Assembly: GCF_019048865.1 (NCBI RefSeq)
Contig: NZ_CP077604.1
Location: forward strand, 2,604,001 to 2,668,000
Direction of reading: 5' to 3'
Origin: Aquihabitans sp. G128
Lineage (GTDB): Bacteria; Actinomycetota; Acidimicrobiia; Acidimicrobiales; Iamiaceae
Length of the DNA: 64,000 bases
The notes under the pieces were generated by a model. It saw nothing but the letters and a program-made list of their open reading frames with translations. It did not search any database and was not told the DNA's origin. Shown in pieces: positions 9,072 through 17,537 of this stretch (position 1 is the first letter of the stretch; every line of letters begins with the position of its first letter). Made by a program: the position numbers and the translations under genes.

Positions 9072-10259
9072 GTGGCCCTCGCTGCGCCGGGCGCCCCCGC
9101 CCCCGCCGGGCCACCGCCCGGTTGGGTGCCGGCGGTCGGGCCCACCGGCGCGACCCCGTGGCCCGGCGGCGGTCCGGGTGGGGCGGTCGGCGCCACCGGC
9201 GCGCCGACGACGTTGCGGCGCGAGCTCCCGCCTCCCGAGGCGTCCACCCGTCCCTACGTGCGCCCCACGGGAACCGCGTGGGGGCTGTTCGTCCTCGCCG
9301 TGCTGGCCGCGCTGCTCTCGCTGGCCACGAGGTCCGAGGCCCAGCTGGCGGTGGCGGTCGCCCTCCTCGCCGGCATCGTCCTCGACGCCCTGACCGCCCG
9401 CTACGCGCTGAGCGCCCTGGCCATCCGCGTCGACGGCGCCGCCGATGCGGTCGCCGGACGGCCCACCCGCTGGCAGCTGCACGTCGACGGGCTGCGCCGG
9501 CCGGTGGCGCTCAGCCCCACCCTCCTGCCCCGCCCGCCGGGCGTCCTGGTCGACCGGGGAGAGCCCGGCCTCCTGGTGCTGCCGGCCGCCTCTCGCGGCG
9601 TGCTCCACCACTTCTACCTGGACGCCCACGCCACCGGGCCCATCGGCCTGTTCGAGGCCGGCCGCCGCTTCCGGGTGTCGCCGCCCACCCCGGTGCCGCT
9701 CGGCCCCGGCCCCCTGCCCGTCGACCACGAGTGGCCCACGCCCAAGGCGGTGGGCTTCGGTCTCTCCCCGGTGGCGCCACGCGGCGACGACCTCTTCCGA
9801 GCGGTGCGCCCCTACCAGCGCGGCGACGAGCGCCGCCACATCCACTGGAAGGCCAGCGCCCACCACGGCGAGCTGATGGTCCGCGAGAGCGACGGCGTGG
9901 GCGTGGTCGGCCTACAGATCGTGGTGGACCTGGGCCAGCCCGGACCCCGCGCCGAGCTGACGGCGAGCGTGGCGGCCTTCGTGGCCGAGGAGGCCGTCCG
10001 CAAGGGCTGGCTGGTGCAGCTCGTGACCCTCGACTCCAGCTCGGCGCCACCGCCGCTCGTGCAGCTCGGTTCGCCGTTCGGCGCGCCGCCGATCCAGCCC
10101 CCGGCGCCGGTGCGCCGCCTCGAGACCCAGGCCCTGCGGGTCTCCTCGCCCACCGCCATCCGCCACCAGCTCGCCACCGCCGCCTACGGCACGCCCCAGG
10201 CCCCCGAGTGGAGCGGCCTCGTGTGCCGGATCACGCCCGACGGGGTGGTGTGGCCGTGA
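9072..10259 (+). CDS. DUF58 domain-containing membrane protein
   Basis: A 395-residue protein. The first about 65 residues are Pro/Gly-rich and likely cytoplasmic; two adjacent hydrophobic segments follow (about 70-105), then a soluble domain whose PYQRGDERRHIHWKASAHHGELMVRE segment is the DUF58 signature, a degenerate von Willebrand factor A-like fold. DUF58 proteins accompany MoxR ATPases and are thought to work with them at the membrane. The GTG at 9072 follows the MoxR stop by four bases, and the TGA stop overlaps a GTG (10256) in a GTGA arrangement that probably starts the next gene. Molecular role not established. Confidence 0.88.
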   Translation: MALAAPGAPAPAGPPPGWVPAVGPTGATPWPGGGPGGAVGATGAPTTLRRELPPPEASTRPYVRPTGTAWGLFVLAVLAALLSLATRSEAQLAVAVALLAGIVLDALTARYALSALAIRVDGAADAVAGRPTRWQLHVDGLRRPVALSPTLLPRPPGVLVDRGEPGLLVLPAASRGVLHHFYLDAHATGPIGLFEAGRRFRVSPPTPVPLGPGPLPVDHEWPTPKAVGFGLSPVAPRGDDLFRAVRPYQRGDERRHIHWKASAHHGELMVRESDGVGVVGLQIVVDLGQPGPRAELTASVAAFVAEEAVRKGWLVQLVTLDSSSAPPPLVQLGSPFGAPPIQPPAPVRRLETQALRVSSPTAIRHQLATAAYGTPQAPEWSGLVCRITPDGVVWP

Positions 10260-10356
10260 GCAGCCCCCCCCGATCGCCCCACCTACCCCGCCTCCCGCGC
10301 CGGCCTGGGCAACCCAGGCCAGCCAGCTGGCGGCCCGCGCCACGGTCGCCAGCCAG
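10256..10356 (+). other. Probable true 5' end of the TgpA-like gene, cut off by a frameshift in a C8 run
   Basis: The GTG at 10256-10258 overlaps the DUF58 stop as GTGA, the coupling used repeatedly in this window. Read from it, the frame enters a run of eight C at 10264-10271 and then disagrees with the downstream gene. With one more C the text becomes MSSPPPIAPPTPPPAPAW, running on without a stop into AVFAAAVLAMALVC of the next entry, giving a 683-residue protein. Between 10259 and 10357 the downstream frame has no other start codon, so an indel here (sequencing error or real slippage) is the simplest reading. Confidence 0.6.
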
Positions 10357-12306
10357 GTGGCGGTCTTCGCCGCCGCCGTGCTGGCCATGGCGCTGGTGTG
10401 CACCTCGGCCGGCCAGGCCCCCTACGCCGTGCTCGGTGCGGCGGCGTTGGCCGTCGGCATCCTGGTGGGCCTGAGCACGCGCCTGGGTGCGCTCGCCGAG
10501 CGGGTGCCGGGCCTGCTGCTCGCGCTCATGGCCGTGGTCCTCGTCACCGTCCTCCTCGGCGTGGCGGCGTCGTCGGGCATCGTCGTCCCACCCGCGGCCG
10601 TCCCGCTCGCCGGCCTGGCGGTCCTGGGCCTCGACTGGCGCCTCGTGGCCCGGCTCCGGCTGGTGCCGTTCCTGTCGGGGCTCGTCGTCGTGGTGGTGGT
10701 GGGCACCCGGACCGACGAGACCTGGGCCTACCCCGCCGCGGTGGTCTGGTTCGCCCTCGCCATCGGTGCCCTCTGGCTGCTGGAGAACGACCGCCGGCGC
10801 TCCCTCGACCGCCCCGAGCCCCTGGCCCACGCCGTCGGACCGCCCGAGGAGCCCCACACCGGCGACGTCCTGCGCACCATCGGCGTCGGCCTGGTGATCG
10901 GCCTCGCCGCGGCCTTCCTGCTCGGCAACCCGTCGTGCTCGCCGCACCCGAAGACGCCCAACCCGCCCGTCGACAAGCTCCCGGACCTGGGCAACCTGCC
11001 CTCGGGCGGCGAGCGGGCCCAGCCCGGCGAGGTGCCGCCCGACCGTCGCCTCGACGGTGACGCCCAGGAGCGCACGTTCGACATCGACGAGGCCGGCAAC
11101 CGCTCCTTCACCGACCCGGCCACGGGCGAGCGGTTCACCGTCACCGACGAGGGCGGCCGCGACGTCGTGCGGGGCGAGGACGGCCGGGAGGTGGCCCAGA
11201 TCGACCCCGACGGGGTGGTGGCCGGCAGCGGCGGGGCCGGCTCGGCCCGCTACCGGGTCGACGGTCAGGGCCGCACCTACACCGAGGACGCCAGCGGCAA
11301 CCGCTACTACCTGGAGCGCTCCGGCGGCCGCACGGTGCTGCGCGACCGAGACGGCAAGGTCGTGGCCGAGGGCCGGGCCGGCGACGACCACCTGGTCATC
11401 CGCGACCCCGACGGCTCCACCCTGGTGCCCGACCCCGATGGCGACGGGCGCATCCCCGTGCCCGGCGCCGGGCTGAGCGAGCGGACGCTCGGCGACGGCG
11501 CGGGCCGCACCGTCACCCACGAAGACGGCAAGACGGTGATCACCGACGCCGACGGCGACCGCCGCACCTACGACACCGATGCCCAGGGCCACCCCCGGGT
11601 CAAGGTCGAGGAGAACGGCCGGCCCACCCGCAGCTACTCCTACGACGACTCCGGCCCCTACACGGTCGTCTCCGAGTTCGACGAGGACGGCAAGCTGCTC
11701 CGCCGGTACCGCTACGACCCGAACGGCGTGATCGTCGAGCCGGGCGGCGCCGTCGGCTCGAGCTCCGACCCGGGCGCCAGCTCCGGCTCGGGCTCCAGCG
11801 GGTCGGGCTCGAGCGACCCGGGCTCGGCCGACCCGCCCGACCAGAAGGCGGAGCACGACGTCCCGTGGGGCCCGATCGGCCTGGGAGTGCTGGCCCTGGC
11901 TGCCGTCGCCGCCCTGGTCTGGTGGCTGTCGCGCCGGCCCGGCCCCGAGGGCGAGCGCCCGTGGGCCGAGGCCCAGGTCCGCCGCATCGACGACTTCGGC
12001 ACGGCCCACGGCCGGCCCCGAGCGCGCGCCACCACGGTGGTGGAGCACACCCGGGACCTCGCGTCATCGGTGGCGCCCGACGAGCGCCTCGTCGAGGTCG
12101 GCCGGGAGCTCTCCGTCGCCCTCTTCGGTCGCGGCGGGCTGGGCCCCGACCGCCAGGCCGAGGTCGAGGCCATGCTCGACGCCGTCATCGAGGCCCACCC
12201 ACCGCCCAGCTGGACCGACCGCTTCCACCGCAAGAAGGACGACGCCGCTCCCGCCGCAGCCGCTGGCGGCGCCGACCCCGACCGCTCGGGAACGCCCGTC
12301 GCGTAG
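10357..12306 (+). CDS. TgpA-like multi-pass membrane protein with YD-like repeats in place of a transglutaminase core
   Basis: 649 residues as read from the GTG at 10357; the natural N-terminus is probably at 10256 (see the frameshift entry). About six hydrophobic segments fill residues 1-140 and one lies near 172-188. The next region, about 235-460, holds Asp/Gly-rich repeats such as YRVDGQGRTYTEDASGNRYY, ITDADGDRRTYDTD and RRYRYDPNG, like YD/Rhs repeats. A Ser/Gly linker, one more membrane helix (about 505-525) and a cytoplasmic tail follow. In MoxR-DUF58 operons the third gene is normally a TgpA-type transglutaminase with the same frame of N-terminal helices, outer domain, last helix and tail; here no Cys-His-Asp core is visible. 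Function unknown. Confidence 0.7.
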   Translation: MAVFAAAVLAMALVCTSAGQAPYAVLGAAALAVGILVGLSTRLGALAERVPGLLLALMAVVLVTVLLGVAASSGIVVPPAAVPLAGLAVLGLDWRLVARLRLVPFLSGLVVVVVVGTRTDETWAYPAAVVWFALAIGALWLLENDRRRSLDRPEPLAHAVGPPEEPHTGDVLRTIGVGLVIGLAAAFLLGNPSCSPHPKTPNPPVDKLPDLGNLPSGGERAQPGEVPPDRRLDGDAQERTFDIDEAGNRSFTDPATGERFTVTDEGGRDVVRGEDGREVAQIDPDGVVAGSGGAGSARYRVDGQGRTYTEDASGNRYYLERSGGRTVLRDRDGKVVAEGRAGDDHLVIRDPDGSTLVPDPDGDGRIPVPGAGLSERTLGDGAGRTVTHEDGKTVITDADGDRRTYDTDAQGHPRVKVEENGRPTRSYSYDDSGPYTVVSEFDEDGKLLRRYRYDPNGVIVEPGGAVGSSSDPGASSGSGSSGSGSSDPGSADPPDQKAEHDVPWGPIGLGVLALAAVAALVWWLSRRPGPEGERPWAEAQVRRIDDFGTAHGRPRARATTVVEHTRDLASSVAPDERLVEVGRELSVALFGRGGLGPDRQAEVEAMLDAVIEAHPPPSWTDRFHRKKDDAAPAAAAGGADPDRSGTPVA

Positions 12307-12438
12307 CGAGGCAAGGTGGTCGCCTCCGTCCGCTGACCCCGGGTCCACGGCACCGAATGGCACAGATCGGGGATGACAGCGACCGGTCCCGTCCCTACCG
12401 TGAACCGGCCCGACGGGGCGCATGGGGAGGACGGGCCG

Positions 12439-15400
12439 ATGTCGGGTGCGATGGGTCGGAAGAGCGCCGGCAGCCGGGTGGCGAGGGTGTCGGCCGTCGT
12501 GCTCGCCAGCGTGGTCGCGGTGGCCGGGTTGCCTGGAGGTGCGCTGGCAGCGCCGACGGCGCCCGCTGCGCCCCCACCCACGAGCATCCCCTCGGCGCCG
12601 CCGGCCGCCTCGAAGGGCACGGGCCCGAGCCCGACGGTCCACGGGATCGACGCGGTCGACGACCAGCCGGCGGTGGTGGCGCAGGTCGCCGCCACGAACC
12701 ACCTGACCACGTCAGCCGCCAGGAAGCTGCTCTCGGACCCCACGGTCTGGGTCCACCCCGACGGCCACCTGTACTTCGCCGACCCACCGCAGGCCCACCC
12801 GGCCACCGCCACCGCGGCCGAGGCGAACGCCGTGGCGCCGTACTCGACCACGTTCCGGCTCCACAGCCGGCCCGGCTCGAAGCGCACCATCTACCTGGAC
12901 TTCGACGGCGCGACGGTGACCGGGACCGCGTGGGCCCAGGGTGCGACGATCGTCGCGAGCGCCTACGACAGCGACGACGAGGCGGGCTTCAGCGTCACGG
13001 AGCTCGACGAGATCCAGACGATGTGGCAGCGCGTGGCGGAGGACTACGTCGCGCTGGACGTCGACGTCACCACCGAGGAGCCCGCAGCCGGGGCGCTGCG
13101 GCGCGACACCGCGGCCGACGACTCCTACGGCACCCGGGTGGTCGTCACGGAGCTGGATGCCTCCGTCGTCACCGACGTGTCCGCGACCGGCGTGGCGAAC
13201 TACGACGCCTTCGACGCCGTCGGCGCCCAGTGGGACGCGCTCCAGCCTGCGTGGGCGTTCCCGGACGGGCTCGGCCACAACCCGAAGTGGGTGGGTGAGG
13301 TCATCAGCCACGAGGTGGGCCACACCCTCGGGCTGTCCCACGACGGGGGTGGGAACGATGGCGAGTACTACCAGGGCCACGGCGTGTGGGGGCCGATCAT
13401 GGGGGCCGCCTACACCCGCCCCGTGAGCCAGTTCAGCAAGGGCGAGTACACCGACCCCAGCAACACCGAGGACGACTTCTCGGTCATGGCGAGCCACGGC
13501 GTGACGGCCCCGGCCGACGACCACACCAGCGTCCTCGCCAGCGCGACGCCGTTGGCCTCGACGGCGACGGGCACCATCACCGCCGGCACCGACAAGGACC
13601 TGTTCTCCTACGTGGCCACGGCCACCGGGACCTGGACGTTCCGGGCGGAGCCGACGAGCTCCGCCACCAACCTCGACATCAAGCTCGCGCTGCTCTCCGC
13701 CGGGGGCACCCAGCTGGCCACTGCCGACCCCGCGGCCGTCGGCGTGGACGACGGCCACGCCGACGGCCTCGCAGCGTCGATCTCCTACGCCGTCACGGCC
13801 GGGACCACCTACTACGTCCGGGTCGAGCCTGCGCCCTACCTCACGCCCGGCACGGGGTACTCGACCTACGGCACCGTCGGCTCCTACGTGGTCTCCGCGT
13901 CCAACCAGCCCACGTGCTCGAGCCTCGACGTGGGAGAGCCCGACAGCTCGCCTGCCGAGGCCCGGGTGGCCACCTCGGGACAGGTCGCGAGCGCACGCAT
14001 CTGCCGTGGCGACGTCGACTACGTGGGGCTCCCGGTCAAGGCCGGCCAGCAGGTGAGCCTCTCGCTGGGCTTCTCGCACGCAGCCGGCAACCTCGACCTC
14101 GCCTTGGTCGGGCCCGACGGGACCGTGGTCGCCTCGTCGACGTCCACCGACGACGACGAGGCCATCAGCCACACGGCCGCAACCTCGGGGATCTACGTGG
14201 CCGAGATCGCCGGCGCCACCAGGTCCGTGGCCAACACCTACGCCTTCACGATGACGGCACCCCTGTGCCCCGGCGACGACAGCCTTGAGAACAACGACAG
14301 CCTCGGCACCGCTCGTGGGCTGCAGCCGGCGACGACCTACGCCGCGGTCGCCTGCGCCGGAGACGACGACTTCTACTCGATGCCGGTGGCCGCCGACTCC
14401 GCGTACCGCATCACCGTGACCAGCGCGAGCCGCTACGGCCGCCTGGTGCTCGAGGACTACGACGCGTCCGGCGCCATCGTCGACACGCAGGGCGCGGACT
14501 TCCCCGAGGACGAGCTCACCACCTACGGCTACGCCAGCGGGCGCAGCGCCGTGCGGTTCCGCGTGCGCTCGGGCGAGGGCAAGCCGAACCTGTACTCGGT
14601 GCGGGTGACCCGGGTGCCCGACGTGCCCACCGGCATCGCCGCCACGCCGGGCTACCGGTCCGCCACGGTGTCGTGGACCCCGCCGGTCCAGACCGGCGGG
14701 GAACCCGTGACCTCCTACGACGTCGAGGCCTCCGTCGGTGGCGAGGTGGTGGGCTGGGCCTCGTCGACCGGCTCGCCAGTCACCGTCGGCTTCCTCCAGC
14801 CCGGCCAGGTGCACACCATCCGGGTCCACGCCGTCAACAGCGTGGGCCAGGGACTGGCGTCGTCGGCGGTCACCGTCACACCGTCGGCCTCGCCGTCGGT
14901 GCCCGGGATCCCCGGCGACGTCGCCGCCTTCGACGACTCCGGGACCGTGGTCCTGTCCTGGTCCGAGCCGCCCACCGACGGCGGGTCCCCCCCTCACCGG
15001 CTACGTGGTCACCCCCTACGTCGGCGGCGTGGCCCAGCCCGTGCGCCAATACCCCACGTCGGAGACGGCGCAGGCGATCACCGGGTTGGCGCCCGGCACG
15101 ACCTACACGTTCCGCGTGGCCGCCAAGAACGCCCTCGGCACCGGCCTCCAGAGCGCCATGACCCAGCCGGTCCTCGCGGCGGCGACCGCCCCCGGCCCGC
15201 CCACCGGCGTGACGGCTGCCGCGTCCAACGCCGCAGCGCTCGTGTCGTGGGCGGCACCCGCTTCGAACGGCGGCTCGGCGATCACCGGCTTCGAGGTGAC
15301 GACCCGAGCGGGGGGCGTGGACCTGTTCACGACCACCTACGGCGCCACGACCACGCAAGCCACGATCGCGCCGCTCGCCAACGGGACCACCTACACCTTC

Positions 15401-15459
15401 CAGGTGGCCGCCGTGAACGCCATCGGCACCGGCGCGCTCCGCGACATCGAACGCCGTGA
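12439..15459 (+). CDS. Secreted zinc metalloprotease with pre-peptidase-like and fibronectin III domains (frameshifted)
   Basis: Starts at ATG 12439, with GGGGAGG eight bases upstream, rather than at 12373. A signal peptide (basic start, VSAVVLASVVAVAGLPG, then ALA-AP) sends it outside. The catalytic motif is HEVGHTLGLSHD, a metzincin-like zinc site, at about residues 291-302. Two beta-sandwich regions with FSYVATATGTWTFRAE-type text resemble bacterial pre-peptidase C-terminal domains, and fibronectin III domains start at about 730. True coding in this frame stops near 14993, where a C7 run (14987-14993) shifts the frame; the last about 155 codons to 15459 are out-of-frame text. The corrected gene runs 12439-16727, about 1,430 residues. 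Confidence 0.75.
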   Translation: MSGAMGRKSAGSRVARVSAVVLASVVAVAGLPGGALAAPTAPAAPPPTSIPSAPPAASKGTGPSPTVHGIDAVDDQPAVVAQVAATNHLTTSAARKLLSDPTVWVHPDGHLYFADPPQAHPATATAAEANAVAPYSTTFRLHSRPGSKRTIYLDFDGATVTGTAWAQGATIVASAYDSDDEAGFSVTELDEIQTMWQRVAEDYVALDVDVTTEEPAAGALRRDTAADDSYGTRVVVTELDASVVTDVSATGVANYDAFDAVGAQWDALQPAWAFPDGLGHNPKWVGEVISHEVGHTLGLSHDGGGNDGEYYQGHGVWGPIMGAAYTRPVSQFSKGEYTDPSNTEDDFSVMASHGVTAPADDHTSVLASATPLASTATGTITAGTDKDLFSYVATATGTWTFRAEPTSSATNLDIKLALLSAGGTQLATADPAAVGVDDGHADGLAASISYAVTAGTTYYVRVEPAPYLTPGTGYSTYGTVGSYVVSASNQPTCSSLDVGEPDSSPAEARVATSGQVASARICRGDVDYVGLPVKAGQQVSLSLGFSHAAGNLDLALVGPDGTVVASSTSTDDDEAISHTAATSGIYVAEIAGATRSVANTYAFTMTAPLCPGDDSLENNDSLGTARGLQPATTYAAVACAGDDDFYSMPVAADSAYRITVTSASRYGRLVLEDYDASGAIVDTQGADFPEDELTTYGYASGRSAVRFRVRSGEGKPNLYSVRVTRVPDVPTGIAATPGYRSATVSWTPPVQTGGEPVTSYDVEASVGGEVVGWASSTGSPVTVGFLQPGQVHTIRVHAVNSVGQGLASSAVTVTPSASPSVPGIPGDVAAFDDSGTVVLSWSEPPTDGGSPPHRLRGHPLRRRRGPARAPIPHVGDGAGDHRVGARHDLHVPRGRQERPRHRPPERHDPAGPRGGDRPRPAHRRDGCRVQRRSARVVGGTRFERRLGDHRLRGDDPSGGRGPVHDHLRRHDHASHDRAARQRDHLHLPGGRRERHRHRRAPRHRTP
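14994..15444 (+). other. Middle segment of the metalloprotease gene, readable only in a third frame (fibronectin III domains)
   Basis: Removing one C from the C7 run at 14987-14993 continues the fibronectin III text as GSPLTGYVVTPYVGGVAQPV, then GLAPGTTYTFRVAAKNALGTG, and a second FN3 with ALVSWAAPASNGGSAITGF and NGTTYTFQVAAVNAIGTGA. At about 15444 the frame must change again: before the shift it reads IGTGA, after it SATSNAVTPQAPGAQG, so two C bases seem missing (or one base extra). Both joins fall exactly inside a recognisable domain or linker, which supports one continuous gene from 12439 to 16727. Confidence 0.7.
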
Positions 15460-16727
15460 CGCCACAGGCGCCGGGAGCGCAGGGTGCCCTCTACGTGCCG
15501 ATCACCCCGTGCCGCACCTTCGACACCCGGGTGGCCGGCGCGGGAGGGCGCCTCACCGGGGCGCGCTCGATCGCGATCACCGGTGCCGACCTCGCCGCCC
15601 AGGGCGGCAAGAGCGGCGGCTGCGGCATCCCGGCCGGAGCGGTGGCGGTGGAGGCGTCGGTCACCGCCGTCGCCCCCGCAGCCGCTGGGCGGCTCCGGGC
15701 GTACCCGGTGGGCGGTGCGGTGCCCACCTACGCGTTCCTGGAGTGGACCGCAGCCCAGAGCATCACGAACACCGGGTTGGTGAACCTCGCGACCGGCGGC
15801 TCCTCGCAGCTCGTCGTGGCGAGCGAGAGCGGCAGCGTGCACGTGGTGGTCGACGTGCAGGGCTACTTCGTGCCCAAGGCCACCGCTCCTGCGACGGCCG
15901 CCAGGTACGTGCCGCTGACGCCGTGCCGCATCGTCGACACCCGGGTGGCCGGCGGGCCGTTCTCCGATCAGGCCACGCGCTCCTACGCCGTCCGCGGCGG
16001 GAGCACGGCGTTCGCCGCCCAGGGCGGCCGGTCCGGAGGCTGCGGCATCCCGTCGGGGGCCGTCGCCGTCGAGGCATCGGTGACCGCCGTGAGCCCGGCG
16101 TCGGGCGGCTACGCCCGAGCCTGGCCCAGCGACGCCTCGCCGCCCGCCGCCACCTTCCTGAACTTCCAGGCGTCGCGCAGCCTCACCAACACCGGCACGT
16201 TCTCCCTCGCCGGCACCGCCAGCGCGAAGCCGTTGACGTTGCGGAGCTACGGCACCAAGACCCAGTACGTCATCGACGTCCAGGGGTACTTCGTGCCCCA
16301 GGCGACCGCCCCCGCCTCGGCAGCCGCCTACGTGCCGCTCGCGAACTGCGCCCTCGTCGACACCCGGGCGGCCGGCGGCGCGCTGGCCACCGACGAGGCC
16401 CGGTCGTACGTGGTCAAGGGGACCGGCGCGGCGTTCGCCGCCCAGGGGGTCTCCGGGGGCGGGTGCAACATCCCCGCCGGCGCCGTGGCCGTCGAGGTGA
16501 CCCTCACCGCCCGCAGCCCCGGTGGCACGAGCTTCGCCCGGCTGTGGCCGGTGGGCGCCGCGACACCGACGGCGACGTTCCTCAACGCCCAGACGGCGCG
16601 GGACATCGCCAACACCGGCACGGTGGCCATCGCCGCCGCCGGCAGCCCGCAGCTCACCCTGCGCAACTACGGCAAGGCCACCCACTACACCCTGTCGGCC
16701 CAGGGGTACTTCGCCCCGCTGCCCTAG
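15456..16727 (+). CDS. C-terminal part of the secreted metalloprotease: three surface repeats
   Basis: As read, this is a 423-residue frame from a GTG at 15456, but that GTG encodes the Val of SATSNAVTPQAPG, so it is the tail of the upstream gene after a second frameshift. It consists of three repeats of about 135-140 residues, each opening Y(V)P(I/L)xxC(R)xxDTR, with a central GGCGIPAGAVAVE-type turn, a TFLN or FLEW strand, an NTGxxxLA strand and closing DVQGYFVP. Such repeats occur at the ends of many actinobacterial exoproteins and may bind the cell surface. Stop codon TAG lies in the first unit of the 16-bp tandem repeat. Confidence 0.7.
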   Translation: MTPQAPGAQGALYVPITPCRTFDTRVAGAGGRLTGARSIAITGADLAAQGGKSGGCGIPAGAVAVEASVTAVAPAAAGRLRAYPVGGAVPTYAFLEWTAAQSITNTGLVNLATGGSSQLVVASESGSVHVVVDVQGYFVPKATAPATAARYVPLTPCRIVDTRVAGGPFSDQATRSYAVRGGSTAFAAQGGRSGGCGIPSGAVAVEASVTAVSPASGGYARAWPSDASPPAATFLNFQASRSLTNTGTFSLAGTASAKPLTLRSYGTKTQYVIDVQGYFVPQATAPASAAAYVPLANCALVDTRAAGGALATDEARSYVVKGTGAAFAAQGVSGGGCNIPAGAVAVEVTLTARSPGGTSFARLWPVGAATPTATFLNAQTARDIANTGTVAIAAAGSPQLTLRNYGKATHYTLSAQGYFAPLP

Positions 16728-16768
16728 CGCCCCGCTGCCCTAGCGCCCCGCTGCCCTAGCGCCCCGCT
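16712..16768. repeat. 16-bp tandem repeat, 3.5 copies, spanning a stop codon
   Basis: The unit CGCCCCGCTGCCCTAG occurs three times without mismatch at 16712-16727, 16728-16743 and 16744-16759, followed by nine bases of a fourth copy. The first copy is the last coding piece of the protease gene (encoding the final Pro-Leu-Pro region) and includes its TAG stop, so each copy carries a stop in that position. Confidence 0.95.
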
Positions 16769-16863
16769 CCGGGACGACCGATCGCGCTGGCCTACGATCG
16801 TCCCGCCGTGAACGGCTGCGAGAGGGTCCGCCCTCCCACGGACCTCCCGGCTCCGCCCTGCCC

Positions 16864-16937
16864 GCCCGCGTAGCTCAGTTGGCCAGAGCAGCCGCCTTGT
16901 AAGCGGCAGGTCGTCGGTTCGATTCCGACCGCGGGCT
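16864..16937 (+). tRNA. tRNA-Thr (anticodon TGT)
   Basis: Complete cloverleaf: acceptor GCCCGCG (16864-16870) pairs with CGCGGGC (16930-16936), discriminator T at 16937. The D arm is TAGCTCAGTTGGCCAGAGCA, the anticodon stem GCCGC/GCGGC closes the loop CTTGTAA with anticodon TGT at 16898-16900 (reads ACA), and the T arm is GTCGG-TTCGATT-CCGAC. The CCA end is not encoded. Confidence 0.97.
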
Positions 16938-16997
16938 CCGATCGCCGTGCGCGCCAGGGACCGGCCGAAGCCGGGCCCCGACGGCGGTGCTGCTCGT

Positions 16998-17444
16998 TCA
17001 GCTGCGGGCGGCTTGGAGCGACTTGATCTGGTCCCGAGCGCCTCGGACCTGCTGCGCCATGGGCTGGAGCTGGGCCTTGAACTCCGGCGAGATGTCGGCG
17101 TCGAGCGCCTTCTCGAACTCCGCCACGGCGTGGTCCTCACCCTGCGCCGCGGCGTCGAGGACGCCGTCGGGGTCGGAGCCGGCGATGGCGTCCTTCACGG
17201 CCATCCAGCCCCGGTGGACCTTCGCCGCCACCGATCCGGAGTCGCTGATCTGGTCGCCGTAGCTGGCGGCGATCGCCTGCAGCTCGGTGATCAGCTTCGA
17301 CCGCTGCGCGCCGAGCTCGCGGAAGGACGAGGCCAGTTCGGTCTCCCCGTCCTTGTCGAGCTTCTCGGCGGCGGAGGTGAAGCCGTCGCTTCCGTCCTGG
17401 AGGGTCTCGATGAGCTCTTTGGTCACTGCGGCGTCGTTCGACAT
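16998..17444 (-). CDS. PA2169 family four-helix-bundle protein (DUF2383)
   Basis: A 148-residue soluble helical protein. The sequence has the features of the PA2169/DUF2383 ferritin-like four-helix family: an N-terminal KELIETLQDGSDGFTSAAEKL helix, then LASSFRELGAQRSKLITELQ, GSVAAKVHRGWMAVKDAI and a fourth helix with an ECE-like GEDHAVAEFEKAL segment. These proteins are often stress-induced and lack proven enzymatic activity. The start is the ATG at 17444. It is alone between the tRNA and arsR and convergent with the tRNA gene. Confidence 0.85.
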   Translation of the reverse strand: MSNDAAVTKELIETLQDGSDGFTSAAEKLDKDGETELASSFRELGAQRSKLITELQAIAASYGDQISDSGSVAAKVHRGWMAVKDAIAGSDPDGVLDAAAQGEDHAVAEFEKALDADISPEFKAQLQPMAQQVRGARDQIKSLQAARS

Positions 17445-17537
17445 GGGGTCCTTCGCGATCGTGGATGTGGGCAGGCGCCTACCCGGCGCCCGCCGACCAC
17501 CCCGGCTCCGAACGGGTGATCGCGCGAGGCGGGCGCG

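Noticed and set aside
10357..12306. Transglutaminase annotation by operon analogy
   Set aside because: No Cys-His-Asp transglutaminase core is visible in the sequence.
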